The notes below the pieces were generated by a model that saw only the letters and a program-made list of their open reading frames with translations, searched no databases and was not told the DNA's origin. A stretch of DNA of 64,000 nucleotides, from positions 31,539 to 95,538 of the forward strand of contig NZ_JASNVW010000005.1 of NCBI RefSeq assembly GCF_030186535.1. The letters run 5' to 3'. This document shows positions 1 through 8,783 of the stretch, one piece after another. Within the stretch, counting starts at the first letter, position 1, and every line of letters begins with the position of its first letter. The position numbers and the translations under genes were made by a program. Origin of the DNA: Ignisphaera cupida. GTDB lineage: Archaea; Thermoproteota; Thermoprotei_A; Sulfolobales; Ignisphaeraceae.

Positions 1-1252
1 AGACAACATCTAGTTTTTCAAAAAATGTTGGTGCAGGCAAAACAAGATCCGCAACCTTTGCAGTATCACTCCAGTGCGTATCGTGAACAACAACAAAAAC
101 ATCATCTCTCTTAAAACCTTCGACAATCTTGCTTGCATTAGGCAAAGTAGCTGCGGGGTTGTGGACATTGATGTAAACAAATTTGTAGTTTCCATTGAAT
201 ATCTCCTTACCTACCCTCTCCATACTCACAACCTTTCTAGGTCTCCACATGCTGCTTCCATCAACAAGCGACAAGTTTATTGGAAGACCATCGGTGTTGG
301 AATAGTAAAATCCTCTGTGAATTCCTAACAAAGCTGGTATAACTGCTATGGATCTAACTATTTCACCACCACCATACCTTCTCTGAACACCATAACCAAT
401 GAATATGGCAAAAGGCTTGCAACTAACAAGAATTTCTGCAAACCTAGCTATTTCCTCTCTCGACACACCAGTAACTTTTTCAATAATATCCATACTGTAG
501 TTCTCTAAATGCTTCACAAATTCTTCAAAGCCATAGACATACCTGTTGATAAAGTCTCTATCCACGTAATTGTGCTCAACAAGATATTTAGCAACGCCCA
601 AAGCCAAATAGCCATCAGAACCAGGTCTAACCCTAATGAAGTGAGTACTTTGCTTAGCTGTTTCAGATAATCTAATATCAACTGTTATTATCTTCCCCCC
701 TCTGCTCCTAACATTCAAAATTTTTCTCCACAAATGAATAGCGCTAACAGCTGGGTTAGATCCCCACACAACAACAGCATTCAAATTATCAATTTCATTG
801 GGAAAGATGCCGTAGGCAGATCCATAGATAAGCTCAAGTGCTTGCTGCCCGCTAGAAGCACATATGCTTCTATCTGTTTGGGTAACGCCGAGAAAGTACC
901 AAAGCCTTCTACTAGCATATCTAGATAGCAAACCTCTGTTACCAGCATACTCAAGAAAAATAGCTTTTTCCACACCATGAGAATCAATAACATCTTTAAG
1001 CTTTGAAACAAGAATATCCAAAGCCTCATCCCAGTTAATTCTCTTGAAAAATCCATTCCCTGTGTTAAGCATTGGATAGAGAACTCTATTAGAAGAATAA
1101 ACCCTTTTTGCATCACCAGCAGCTCTGGGACATAAAATGCTCTGGGTATAGATATCATCATTAGGCAAAACCTTTACAATTCTACCACCATCAACATAAA
1201 CCCTTAGACCACAGGTATCGTAACAGTCCCTGGGACAGCCGATTAGGAACAT
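1..1252 (-). CDS. Molybdopterin oxidoreductase, DMSO reductase superfamily (partial; C-terminus beyond window)
   Basis: About 417 N-terminal residues are present and the gene runs off the left edge. The N-terminus carries a 4Fe-4S motif, CPRDCYDTC followed about 27 residues later by another Cys (ILCPRA), as in catalytic subunits of the DMSO reductase superfamily. Further on are the family blocks SICASSG (expected metal-ligand region), VVVWGSNPA (pterin binding) and VDIRLSETA. The start is ATG at 1252, preceded by AGGTG at suitable spacing; the frame stays open upstream but without another good start. Substrate cannot be told from this part; formate-dehydrogenase-like, polysulfide reductase-like and aldehyde or hydroxylase-type enzymes are all possible. 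It is transcribed divergently from the thiI gene. The superfamily call is firm, the function open. Confidence 0.85.
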   Translation of the reverse strand, partial: MFLIGCPRDCYDTCGLRVYVDGGRIVKVLPNDDIYTQSILCPRAAGDAKRVYSSNRVLYPMLNTGNGFFKRINWDEALDILVSKLKDVIDSHGVEKAIFLEYAGNRGLLSRYASRRLWYFLGVTQTDRSICASSGQQALELIYGSAYGIFPNEIDNLNAVVVWGSNPAVSAIHLWRKILNVRSRGGKIITVDIRLSETAKQSTHFIRVRPGSDGYLALGVAKYLVEHNYVDRDFINRYVYGFEEFVKHLENYSMDIIEKVTGVSREEIARFAEILVSCKPFAIFIGYGVQRRYGGGEIVRSIAVIPALLGIHRGFYYSNTDGLPINLSLVDGSSMWRPRKVVSMERVGKEIFNGNYKFVYINVHNPAATLPNASKIVEGFKRDDVFVVVHDTHWSDTAKVADLVLPAPTFFEKLDVV

Positions 1253-1441
1253 GGTAAAGCACCTAGCAATACATGTAGCTATGCCAAGTTTAACTAGAAA
1301 AGCTTTGCTTTTTAACAATTTAGTAGTTGAATCACTACTGTGAAAAACGTTTTTAGTTTTTGTAAAGTGTTGGAAATTGTGAATAGGTGTTGGGCTGCGA
1401 TTTGGCATAGCAGCTCTTGTTTTTATGTGGTGAGAAACGCT

Positions 1442-2899
1442 TTGAGGGAATATCTTGTTACTGTGTCTGGCGAGGTTGTGTTGAAGTCTAGTAGGACAAG
1501 ACCAAGATTTTTCAATGCCTTGGCTAGAAGTATTCGCGATGCTGTTTCGAGATCTGGTGGCAAGGTAGTTGATTTGAGTGTTGTTGAGGCTAAGATTTAT
1601 CTTGTTACAGATGTTGATGTCTCTAACACCGTTTCAAAGGTTTTTGGTGTTCATAGAGTTGGCGAGGTTTTGAGCTATACATTCAATGATTTAAGTGATT
1701 TGGTTAAGTGGATTGCTGAAAACGCCAAGAGCTTTGTTGTTGGTAAAAGATTTGCTGTTAGAGTTAAGAGAAGCGGTAGTCACAACTTCACATCACTTGA
1801 TGTTGCTAGAGAAGCTGGTGCTCTTTTAAAGCCTTTCTCATCTGGTGTTGATCTCAATAATCCAGAGGTTGTTGTTGAGGTTGAGGTTAGGGGTCAGAAA
1901 GCATTTCTATACAAAAACTCTGTTAAGGGTCCTGGAGGGTTTCCAGTTGGTGTTGAGGGAAAGGCTCTTGTCATGTTCTCAGGTGGTTTTGATTCTCCTA
2001 TTGCTGCTTGGTATGCTGCTAAAAGAGGTGTTGAAATAGATTTTCTACACTTCATTCTAGGACCTCTTCAATCAACTTACTACGCCTTCAACGTTGCTAA
2101 AAAGCTTTCATATGATTGGCTCTATGGCTACAGCCCAAAGTTTATAGCAATAGACTTTAGAGATGTTGTGAAGGAGATTGTAAAAAATGTTGAGTGGAGC
2201 TATAGACAAGTTGCTTTAAGAACGCTTATGTACATAGCAGCTCAGAAAATTGCTAGTGAGCTTGGCTACAACGCTATTGTTACTGGAGAATCTCTTGGGC
2301 AAGCATCAAGCCAAACACTGAAAAACTTAGAGGCTATAGAAAGCTATTTGAAGCCTTCAAAACCTATTCTAAGACCATTGATAGGATTTGACAAGGAGGA
2401 GATAATAGATTTTTCAAAGAAGCTTGGACTCTACGAGCTTTCAGCAAAAGTTGTTGAGGCATGTGCAATAGCCCCAACAAAAGTTGTTACAGCATCAACA
2501 CTAGAAAACCTTTCCGAGAAGCTGAAAAGTCTTGATCTGTCCATTGTTGACAAAGCTTTGAATAGTAGAATAGTTGTTAATGTGCTAAAGGCAAATCCAG
2601 AGAGTGTAATACCTGAAACAGATATTGAAATAGATTTCATACCAAGCAACGCTATTGTTATAGATGCTAGAAGCAGTGAAAAAGTTTTTGAAGAGCCAAT
2701 AGCAAATGCTATTCCACTTAGCAAAGCAGACTTCTCCAACATGCCTATGGACAAGCCCATAGTTATTGTATGTGAAACTGGTGCTCTAAGCTATGTTATT
2801 GCTAAGGAGCTTAGGGAAAAGGGTTTAAAAGCCTATAGCCTAAGGGGTGGGGCAAAAACATGCAGAATTTATGCAGAAAAGTCTTCGGCTATGCAATGA
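1442..2899 (+). CDS. thiI: tRNA 4-thiouridine synthase ThiI with C-terminal rhodanese domain
   Basis: Family role: ThiI adenylates U8 of tRNA and inserts sulfur carried as a persulfide on its rhodanese Cys; it can also feed thiazole synthesis. Seen here: a THUMP-like N-terminal region, a PP-loop ATP-binding motif (MFSGGFDSPIAAW), the downstream block TGESLGQASSQTL, and a C-terminal rhodanese domain with active-site loop VCETGALS. The frame opens at a GTG at 1340, but the first 34 residues do not look conserved. TTG at 1442, eight bases after a GGTGAG, gives the usual archaeal ThiI beginning (REYLVTVSGEVVLKS), so I chose it. The 3' end overlaps the convergent mptG by 11 bp. Family assignment is strong; the exact start is not certain. 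Confidence 0.9.
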   Translation: MREYLVTVSGEVVLKSSRTRPRFFNALARSIRDAVSRSGGKVVDLSVVEAKIYLVTDVDVSNTVSKVFGVHRVGEVLSYTFNDLSDLVKWIAENAKSFVVGKRFAVRVKRSGSHNFTSLDVAREAGALLKPFSSGVDLNNPEVVVEVEVRGQKAFLYKNSVKGPGGFPVGVEGKALVMFSGGFDSPIAAWYAAKRGVEIDFLHFILGPLQSTYYAFNVAKKLSYDWLYGYSPKFIAIDFRDVVKEIVKNVEWSYRQVALRTLMYIAAQKIASELGYNAIVTGESLGQASSQTLKNLEAIESYLKPSKPILRPLIGFDKEEIIDFSKKLGLYELSAKVVEACAIAPTKVVTASTLENLSEKLKSLDLSIVDKALNSRIVVNVLKANPESVIPETDIEIDFIPSNAIVIDARSSEKVFEEPIANAIPLSKADFSNMPMDKPIVIVCETGALSYVIAKELREKGLKAYSLRGGAKTCRIYAEKSSAMQ

Positions 2900-3926
2900 T
2901 TTTCCACGTCTTGGTTTTTCTACTTCTAACAACAGTTATCGAAGCACCTGTTATTTTTGGATGTGTAACATATTTTTCAATGCTATAACCTCTTTCCTTA
3001 AGCTCTTCAGCAACAATATTTGAGATTTTAACACATTTTCTATAGCTGTACTCGTATAATCCATATACCATTGGCCCCCAAACACTTTTCCCAACACTCT
3101 TCAAACCATATTTACTCAGCAAATTGATTACATGATCTGTTTCCTCACAGTTTATAGAAACATCGAAAAACTTTTCAAAAGCATCTACAACAAGCTTTTG
3201 AAATTTCTGCAAACCAGCTGCAAAAACATTGAAGTCCTTTTTTGCAATAGCTGGTAGTATGTAGTGTAAAACTGTTTTGTAAAGCTCAATCTGAACATCT
3301 TTTGGTATTTGCCTTGGGTCCTCCAAAACCTTTTCAGAGTACTCCCCCAATCCACAGTTCTTCGCATTTTTAACTATGAAGATGTTGAATATCCACCCTC
3401 TTGGCACTCTCTGTCTGTATATCGCATATGGAATATCGTCAACAGTTGAAGGAGGAGGCACAAAACCATTTTGGGAAACAACTCTTCCAGAATCGATTAT
3501 GAATCCTCCAAGCTCGAAAGAAGCTACACCAATTCCTGAGAACCTTCCCCTACCAACTCTATAGGCAACCTGTCTAACATCGAGTCCAAGGTCATAGAGA
3601 AGAGATATTGCATAGCCAAGTGATAGTGCTAGCTGTGTTGTTAAGCCAAGTCCAACATGTCTAGTATAGACATCAACAATTTCTATAATAACATCCCTAA
3701 TCCCAAGACCCTCAACAACCTTATTTACAACATCAGAAACATCAATGTTTGTCTTATTCTCTACTTTAAACTCATAAGATTTATAAACTCTAACAATAAC
3801 TTTTGGATTATCAATAGCTATCCCAGCCCCACCCCATGCAACATTATCAGATAAGAAGTTGTAAAAGCCAAAGTGAAGCCTAGCTGAAGAAGCCACTGTA
3901 ACACTTTCAACCTCTCTCTCACTCAT
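2889..3926 (-). CDS. mptG: beta-Ribofuranosylaminobenzene 5'-phosphate (beta-RFAP) synthase
   Basis: Beta-RFAP synthase condenses p-aminobenzoate-type substrates with PRPP and releases CO2 and pyrophosphate; it is the committed step that makes the arylamine part of tetrahydromethanopterin. The protein belongs to the GHMP-kinase fold: the N-terminus has the family phrase SSARLHFGFYN, then GGAGIAIDNP, then the glycine-rich GLGLTTQLALSLGYA and GRGRFSGIGVASFELGGF. Length (345 residues) is typical. The ATG at 3926 is preferred over the in-frame TTG at 3938 because GGGAGATG lies just before it. The gene sits apart from the other C1 genes of the window but supplies their cofactor. Finding it supports H4MPT, rather than folate alone, as the C1 carrier. 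Confidence 0.9.
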   Translation of the reverse strand: MSEREVESVTVASSARLHFGFYNFLSDNVAWGGAGIAIDNPKVIVRVYKSYEFKVENKTNIDVSDVVNKVVEGLGIRDVIIEIVDVYTRHVGLGLTTQLALSLGYAISLLYDLGLDVRQVAYRVGRGRFSGIGVASFELGGFIIDSGRVVSQNGFVPPPSTVDDIPYAIYRQRVPRGWIFNIFIVKNAKNCGLGEYSEKVLEDPRQIPKDVQIELYKTVLHYILPAIAKKDFNVFAAGLQKFQKLVVDAFEKFFDVSINCEETDHVINLLSKYGLKSVGKSVWGPMVYGLYEYSYRKCVKISNIVAEELKERGYSIEKYVTHPKITGASITVVRSRKTKTWKIIA

Positions 3927-4017
3927 AGCATCTCCCAATATATAGATACAATATGTAGTGTTACTAAAAACTTATAGTTAATATAGATGGTAGAAAAGAA
4001 ATTCCTGTGATGACGAC

Positions 4018-4545
4018 ATGATGCAGACAACTCATTGGTTAACTAAATCAGTTGAAATATCAAGAAAAGTGTTATCGGTGCTAGTACTTGCAGCCATATA
4101 TGCTGCTCTTGTCATAGGTCTTCAACCAATTAGCTTTGGACCAATACAGTTTCGAGTAGCAGATATTTTATCGCCTATAACATATGTTACTGGCCTTGAA
4201 GGTGTTGCTGGTCTAACACTAGGCACTTTAATAGGAAATATTGTATCGCCTTATGGCGTATTAGACATGGTTATAGGAACTCTATGCACCTTTACTTATA
4301 GTATTGTAAACTGGTTGCTTGGAAAGCTAGTTGGCTATAGAAAAAAGTTATTACCTATAATAGCGGTTTTAGATGCTACTATTGTTGGATTTGACATAGG
4401 ATTTATTTTGCTTGGTTTGATATTCCGAGCTGGTAACCCCCTACAGCTGTTTATACTAGTGTTTACAGGAAATGTTGTAGCTACAATGATAGGTGCTCTT
4501 TTGCTTGTTCCAAGGGTTAGAAAGTATTTTTCTCAAAACTTATAA
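4018..4545 (+). CDS. ECF transporter substrate-binding (S) component, QueT family
   Basis: A 175-residue protein with about five hydrophobic segments. It contains the QueT-family phrase PISFGPIQFRVADIL near residues 40-55 and glycine-rich turns typical of ECF S components. It lies directly upstream of an ATPase and a transmembrane T component on the same strand, completing a three-part energy-coupling-factor importer. QueT proteins are predicted to import queuosine or deazapurine precursors; in an archaeon the plausible cargo is a precursor used for archaeosine, but this is inference. A related pterin-type heterocycle cannot be excluded. The start is the first of two adjacent ATG codons, with GTGATG upstream. 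Confidence 0.8.
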   Translation: MMQTTHWLTKSVEISRKVLSVLVLAAIYAALVIGLQPISFGPIQFRVADILSPITYVTGLEGVAGLTLGTLIGNIVSPYGVLDMVIGTLCTFTYSIVNWLLGKLVGYRKKLLPIIAVLDATIVGFDIGFILLGLIFRAGNPLQLFILVFTGNVVATMIGALLLVPRVRKYFSQNL

Positions 4546-4619
4546 CAAGGTGTTTAAGTAAATTCAAGACACTTTAGTTAAAGATTATCAACTTTTAAGC
4601 TAGTGACAGGCAATGGTTT

Positions 4620-5375
4620 TTGCAGTGTGATAAGACATTGATTATTGAAACAAGAAATCTTAGTGTTTTCTTTGGAAACAAGGTGGTGCTTAGAAACATT
4701 ACAACAAGTTTCGGTAGTGGTGTTCACATTGTTTTGGGTAGAAATGGTGCTGGAAAAACAACTTTTTTGAGGGCGTTGGCAAATCTTGTTAAGTTTGATG
4801 GTGATGTTCTTGTTGGTGGGAGGAGTATTAAAAGTTTTAGCAGAAAAGAGATTGCTAAGCTTATTGGCTATTGCTGGCAAAACCCATACTACGGCTTTAT
4901 AGAGGTAACTGTTGAGGATGAGATAAAGGCTATAACGAGGATACTTGGTGTTGATGGTAACTGGGAAGTTGTTGAGTTGCTTGTTCCAAAAGAGCTTATG
5001 GGTAGAGACCCATCAACTTTGAGTGGTGGTGAGGCGAAGAGAGTTTCAATGGCCTCTATTCTAGTGGCTGACCAGCCGATATGGCTTCTCGACGAGCCAT
5101 TTACATATCTGGACAGAGATGGTGTTGAGGCAATTATTAAGCTTGTTAACTATGGGAGGAGAAGAGGAAAAACAATTATTGTAACTCTTCACGAAATCTT
5201 CTATGCAAGTCTCCTCAAACCCGATACATACACAATCATAGATGGTGGAATAGTGAAATTCAGTGGTAAGTGGAATAGTCTAAGCGATGATGAGCTTATT
5301 GAATCAGGTCTTGTTCCAAGGGGTGTTATATGTGATAGTGTCTGTGGTTCAAGAGGTTTTGGAGTACAGGTTTAG
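4620..5375 (+). CDS. ECF transporter ATP-binding subunit
   Basis: ABC ATPase of 251 residues that powers the ECF importer with the neighbouring S and T proteins. The Walker A motif GRNGAGKTT, the Q-loop region (CWQNPYYGF), the signature LSGGEAKR and Walker B (IWLLDEP) are all present, followed by the H-loop in VTLHEIF. The start is taken as TTG at 4620; a second in-frame TTG at 4635 would remove five residues. The C-terminal coding end overlaps the T-component frame, which suggests coupled translation. Substrate is set by the S component upstream. Confidence 0.85.
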   Translation: MQCDKTLIIETRNLSVFFGNKVVLRNITTSFGSGVHIVLGRNGAGKTTFLRALANLVKFDGDVLVGGRSIKSFSRKEIAKLIGYCWQNPYYGFIEVTVEDEIKAITRILGVDGNWEVVELLVPKELMGRDPSTLSGGEAKRVSMASILVADQPIWLLDEPFTYLDRDGVEAIIKLVNYGRRRGKTIIVTLHEIFYASLLKPDTYTIIDGGIVKFSGKWNSLSDDELIESGLVPRGVICDSVCGSRGFGVQV

Positions 5376-5904
5376 AGCTTCGAAATATCTGCTTTCAAAA
5401 CAGTTTCTATTTGCAAAAGCAGCTCTCTTCATAGCTTCAATAGCTATTCCATTGACAACAAAATTGATAGTGTCAACAGCTTTCGCAGCTTGTCTTGTAA
5501 TACTCGTAGCTGTTCTGGGCTTGAGGAAAACAGCTTTGTACATAGCATCATCAGCCATGTTTCTGTACTTAACAATGGTTGCAATAGCTTTTTTGCTTGG
5601 TGGAAGCATAGAGAGTGTTACCAAGGCAACAATACTAGCAGCTTCATCACTATCATCAATATTGTTGATCGCTTCTACGACAAACCCCTCGATGCTTAGA
5701 AAATGGACATTGCCATACCTGTTTTTAGTAATATTTATGAACACATTGAGAGAAGTCATAGATATTTCAACTGCTTACAGAGCTAAGGGAGCTGGAGAGC
5801 TGAGATACATTCTTCATGTGGTTATAGCCTCAATGACTTTGGCAATAGCAAAAACAAATGCATTGGCCGATTCTCTCAAAGCAAGAGGAATTGAGGTTAA
5901 GTAA
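5287..5904 (+). CDS. ECF transporter transmembrane (T) component
   Basis: The protein has several hydrophobic helices followed by a charged segment with AYRAKGAG (about residue 160) and SLKARGIEVK at the very end. Paired Ala-Arg-Gly type motifs like these are used by EcfT to contact the ATPases. The open frame begins at 5287 inside the ATPase gene; a later GTG near 5332 is equally possible, so the first 15 or so residues are doubtful. The family call rests on membrane topology, the ARG-like motifs and the position behind an S and an A component. Confidence 0.75.
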   Translation: MMSLLNQVLFQGVLYVIVSVVQEVLEYRFRASKYLLSKQFLFAKAALFIASIAIPLTTKLIVSTAFAACLVILVAVLGLRKTALYIASSAMFLYLTMVAIAFLLGGSIESVTKATILAASSLSSILLIASTTNPSMLRKWTLPYLFLVIFMNTLREVIDISTAYRAKGAGELRYILHVVIASMTLAIAKTNALADSLKARGIEVK

Positions 5905-5938
5905 CACATTGTCAGTTGATTCAAAAGAGATTTGAAAC

Positions 5939-6670
5939 CTAGCTAACATACTCATATACTAGATCCACAGTTTCTTGAAATTCCTTCGATCTTCTATCCC
6001 TTGGTCTTCTAAGCTTAACCTCAACTATTTTAGATATTCTTGCTGGTCTGGGGGTTAAAATAACTATTTTATCAGCCATTAGAACAGCTTCCTCAACGTT
6101 GTGAGTAACCATGACAATGCCCCTAACTGTTGTGACTCCAGAAAGCCACAAATCCAATATTTCTGCTCTCAAAGCCTCAGCTGTTAACGGGTCTAGTTGT
6201 GAAAATGGCTCGTCCATTAAAAGAATTGTTGGTTCAACAACAAGAGCTCTAGCAATGTTCACTCTTTGTCTCATTCCACCGCTTAGCTCATGTGGATAGA
6301 AATCCTCGAATCCATGCAAACCAACTAGGGATAGATACTTCAAAGCCTTTTCCCTAGCAACCCTCTTATCAACTCCTTTCGCAATTAGTGGCAATGCAAC
6401 ATTGTCTATTACTGTTAGCCATGGTAAAAGCGTTGGGGATTGAAAAACAAATCCATATGTTACACTACCATGGTATTTCACCTCACCCTCATCAACTTTC
6501 TCAACACCTGCTATAATTCTAAGCAGTGTTGATTTTCCACATCCAGATGGGCCTAGAATAGCTATGAACTCTTCGCCAATATCAAGAGAAATCCCATCTA
6601 ACACTCTTAGAACCTTGCCTTTTTCGCCAAAGCTTTTAACAATATTTATAAGACTTACAAGAGTTGCCAT
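5939..6670 (-). CDS. ABC transporter ATP-binding protein, NitT/TauT (SsuB/TauB-like) type
   Basis: A 243-residue ATPase with Walker A (GPSGCGKSTLLR), Q-loop (FVFQSPTLLPW), signature (LSGGMRQRVNIARAL), Walker B (ILLMDEP) and H-loop (VTHNVEEA). The FQSPTLLPWLTV phrase and the C-terminal RPARISKIVEVKL tail are typical of nitrate/sulfonate/taurine-type ATPases. It begins two bases after the fused permease gene, so the two form one operon. No solute-binding protein gene is next to it. The C-terminal 'AAA-associated' domain found fused to similar archaeal ATPases is missing here but exists as a separate divergent gene at 8245. Confidence 0.85.
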   Translation of the reverse strand: MATLVSLINIVKSFGEKGKVLRVLDGISLDIGEEFIAILGPSGCGKSTLLRIIAGVEKVDEGEVKYHGSVTYGFVFQSPTLLPWLTVIDNVALPLIAKGVDKRVAREKALKYLSLVGLHGFEDFYPHELSGGMRQRVNIARALVVEPTILLMDEPFSQLDPLTAEALRAEILDLWLSGVTTVRGIVMVTHNVEEAVLMADKIVILTPRPARISKIVEVKLRRPRDRRSKEFQETVDLVYEYVS

Positions 6671-6672
6671 GA

Positions 6673-8148
6673 CTACTCAACCAAAAAAGATTTTTCAACT
6701 TGTTTAAGTATTCTAGACCATACAACCTTGTTTAAAACAGCTATCGCTAAAGACCATAGCAAAACAGTGTAGAGAACAAGATCAAATCTTCCCTCATCCG
6801 CATATTTGCTTAGCATTGAGCCAACACCACCAAGATCAACAACACCAGTTGCACTAGCAAAGTACTCTGCAACTATTGTAGCATTCCATGCACCACCCCA
6901 CGCACTTAAAGCACCTGATGCTATTGAAGGCATTAGAGATGGTATTAATATGTATCTAAAGTAGTTAAACCCTTTAACACCATATATCTTGGCAAGATCG
7001 AGAATTTCGCTACGAATCTTTGGAACACCAAATAGAATTACACTAAAAAATTCATACCATAGAGACCCCTGAAGAAATACTATGAAAGATACAACCCAGG
7101 GCAAAGTGCTTATTAGTGGTGATAGAAGAGGCCACCAAATTATTGCTGGTATAGAAGCCAGAAACTCACCTGCAATGGCTATTGCTGGTCCCCACCTCCT
7201 AACTAGTGCAAGATAGGCAATGCCAATTGTTAAAACAAAGGAAAGCAAAACTATTAGTGAAACCCTGGCAAGAGACAATAAAAAGTTGTACACAAAATTG
7301 AGTATAGGGAAATAATCTATTTGAATACTTACAAACATGTTCAAGTGCATTAGCATTGCTGTTAACGTAAATACCAAGACAATTGCAGAATGCACACCAA
7401 TTTTTCTCGATTCAAGCTTTATTCCAAGCCATGTTAGAAAGCTCCAAATGGATGAAACAAGTTTGTAGATGTAGTAAAAGGGTTTGCTATATGCTGGCAG
7501 TAGATATTGTTGAGAAGCAAAGTTTGTTGCTGGATTGAATATCAAAATATAGGAGATTATTATGATTATGAAAAGAGCTGATAGGGTTATGTAAAACTCA
7601 ACTGTTTTTCCACTGCTGTAGAAATCCATTATCAAAGAACCAATACCAAAAAGCTTGTACTCCTCGGAACCAGTGGCTATAACCTCTGCAGATGTTAAGA
7701 AGAACCATCCACCAGCCCACGAAATAATGCTGTTAGCCGCGATTGCCGCTCTTGCAGCTGGCACATAGATGTATGCAAGTCTTGAGAACAAACCCATTTT
7801 ATACACAGATGCCATTGTGAATAGACTTGGATCCAAAGACTTTATAGCAGTGTAAACACCGAATATCATGTTCCATAGAAGACTTGTGACTATGAGAAAC
7901 ACAGCTGCAAGCTCCAACCCAATGCTTCTGGGAAGAACTGTGGCAAACACAACTATTGCTATTGGGAAGAAGCCAAGTATTGGAATAGATTGTAAAATAT
8001 CTAGAACAGGTAGTAGAATAGACTCAACAGCTTTTCTTCTAGCCATTGAAATCCCTATGGAGATTGCAACAAAAAGCGAGATTATGTATGCAGAAACCAT
8101 TCTACCAAAGCTCGCTAAACAAGCCAATAACAAAAGCACTACATCCAA
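6673..8148 (-). CDS. ABC transporter permease, two fused NitT/TauT-type permease domains
   Basis: At 491 residues this is about twice the length of a usual SsuC/TauC permease. Each half carries its own EAA-type cytoplasmic loop: SVYKMGLFSRLAYIYVPAA in the first half and KIYGVKGFNYFRYILIPSL in the second, each followed by a Trp-Gly-Gly segment (SWAGGWFF and AWGGAWNA). So one chain probably supplies both membrane subunits. The start is TTG at 8148. The partner ATPase follows directly. Archaeal fused permeases of this kind occur with uncharacterised substrates, and no binding protein next door helps to name one. Confidence 0.85.
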   Translation of the reverse strand: MDVVLLLLACLASFGRMVSAYIISLFVAISIGISMARRKAVESILLPVLDILQSIPILGFFPIAIVVFATVLPRSIGLELAAVFLIVTSLLWNMIFGVYTAIKSLDPSLFTMASVYKMGLFSRLAYIYVPAARAAIAANSIISWAGGWFFLTSAEVIATGSEEYKLFGIGSLIMDFYSSGKTVEFYITLSALFIIIIISYILIFNPATNFASQQYLLPAYSKPFYYIYKLVSSIWSFLTWLGIKLESRKIGVHSAIVLVFTLTAMLMHLNMFVSIQIDYFPILNFVYNFLLSLARVSLIVLLSFVLTIGIAYLALVRRWGPAIAIAGEFLASIPAIIWWPLLSPLISTLPWVVSFIVFLQGSLWYEFFSVILFGVPKIRSEILDLAKIYGVKGFNYFRYILIPSLMPSIASGALSAWGGAWNATIVAEYFASATGVVDLGGVGSMLSKYADEGRFDLVLYTVLLWSLAIAVLNKVVWSRILKQVEKSFLVE

Positions 8149-8244
8149 CTTCCCAACCTACCTAACAGCTTTCTATATTGCTTCTGTGAAACATAGATTT
8201 AAAAAGCTCTTTAGATAGTTGCTAATAATAGGTGTTCGTGAGAG

Positions 8245-8742
8245 GTGTCAAAAGAATCAAATAGAAACCCTCATCTTATACCACGCGATGTTTTACCAGA
8301 TCACATTATTGGTCTTGTTGAGTCGTTGTATAGTTTAGGTGGTTTGGCAGATCCAATGTACATTGGTGATATAACAAGTGAATCAATAGATGTTTTGCCA
8401 AAGGCTATAGATGTTGCAGAAGCTTTGAATCTTATGAAGTATGAAAATGGCTATTTGCAACTAACAGATTTTGGTAGAAAAGTTGCTGAAGCTGACTCGA
8501 AAAAGATTAGAAAGCTGCTTAGAGAAGCTGTTATTGCAAATAAAATTGAGCCTCTACACGAAATATACACAGTTTTGAGGAATAGGAAGAAAATATCGAG
8601 AGAAGAGTTCATAAGTATTGTGGAGAAGCATTATAAGAGAATAAATGATGAGGTAATTAAGAATGTTCTTGTTTGGGGTACGTATCTTCATCTCTTCAAA
8701 ATGAGTGAAGACGATACAGAAGTTGTTCTCATGAGCAAGTAA
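8245..8742 (+). CDS. AAA-associated domain protein (C-terminal domain normally on NitT/TauT-type ATPases)
   Basis: A 165-residue soluble protein. Its first half reads like the AAA-associated C-terminal domain of archaeal and bacterial nitrate/sulfonate-type ATPases: an initial IPRDVLPDHIIGLVESL, a predicted winged-helix segment (AEALNLMKYENGYLQLTDFG) and the conserved GRKVAEADSKKIRKLLRE. It is transcribed divergently from the permease/ATPase operon at 5939-8148, whose ATPase lacks this domain. I infer that it acts in trans on that transporter or senses its state; a role as a small regulator is an alternative. The GTG start follows GAG/GGTG-like bases. Confidence 0.75.
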   Translation: MSKESNRNPHLIPRDVLPDHIIGLVESLYSLGGLADPMYIGDITSESIDVLPKAIDVAEALNLMKYENGYLQLTDFGRKVAEADSKKIRKLLREAVIANKIEPLHEIYTVLRNRKKISREEFISIVEKHYKRINDEVIKNVLVWGTYLHLFKMSEDDTEVVLMSK

Positions 8743-8783
8743 TATGATAAAAACTTGTTATGTTTTACAGATTTTGTGTGAAG

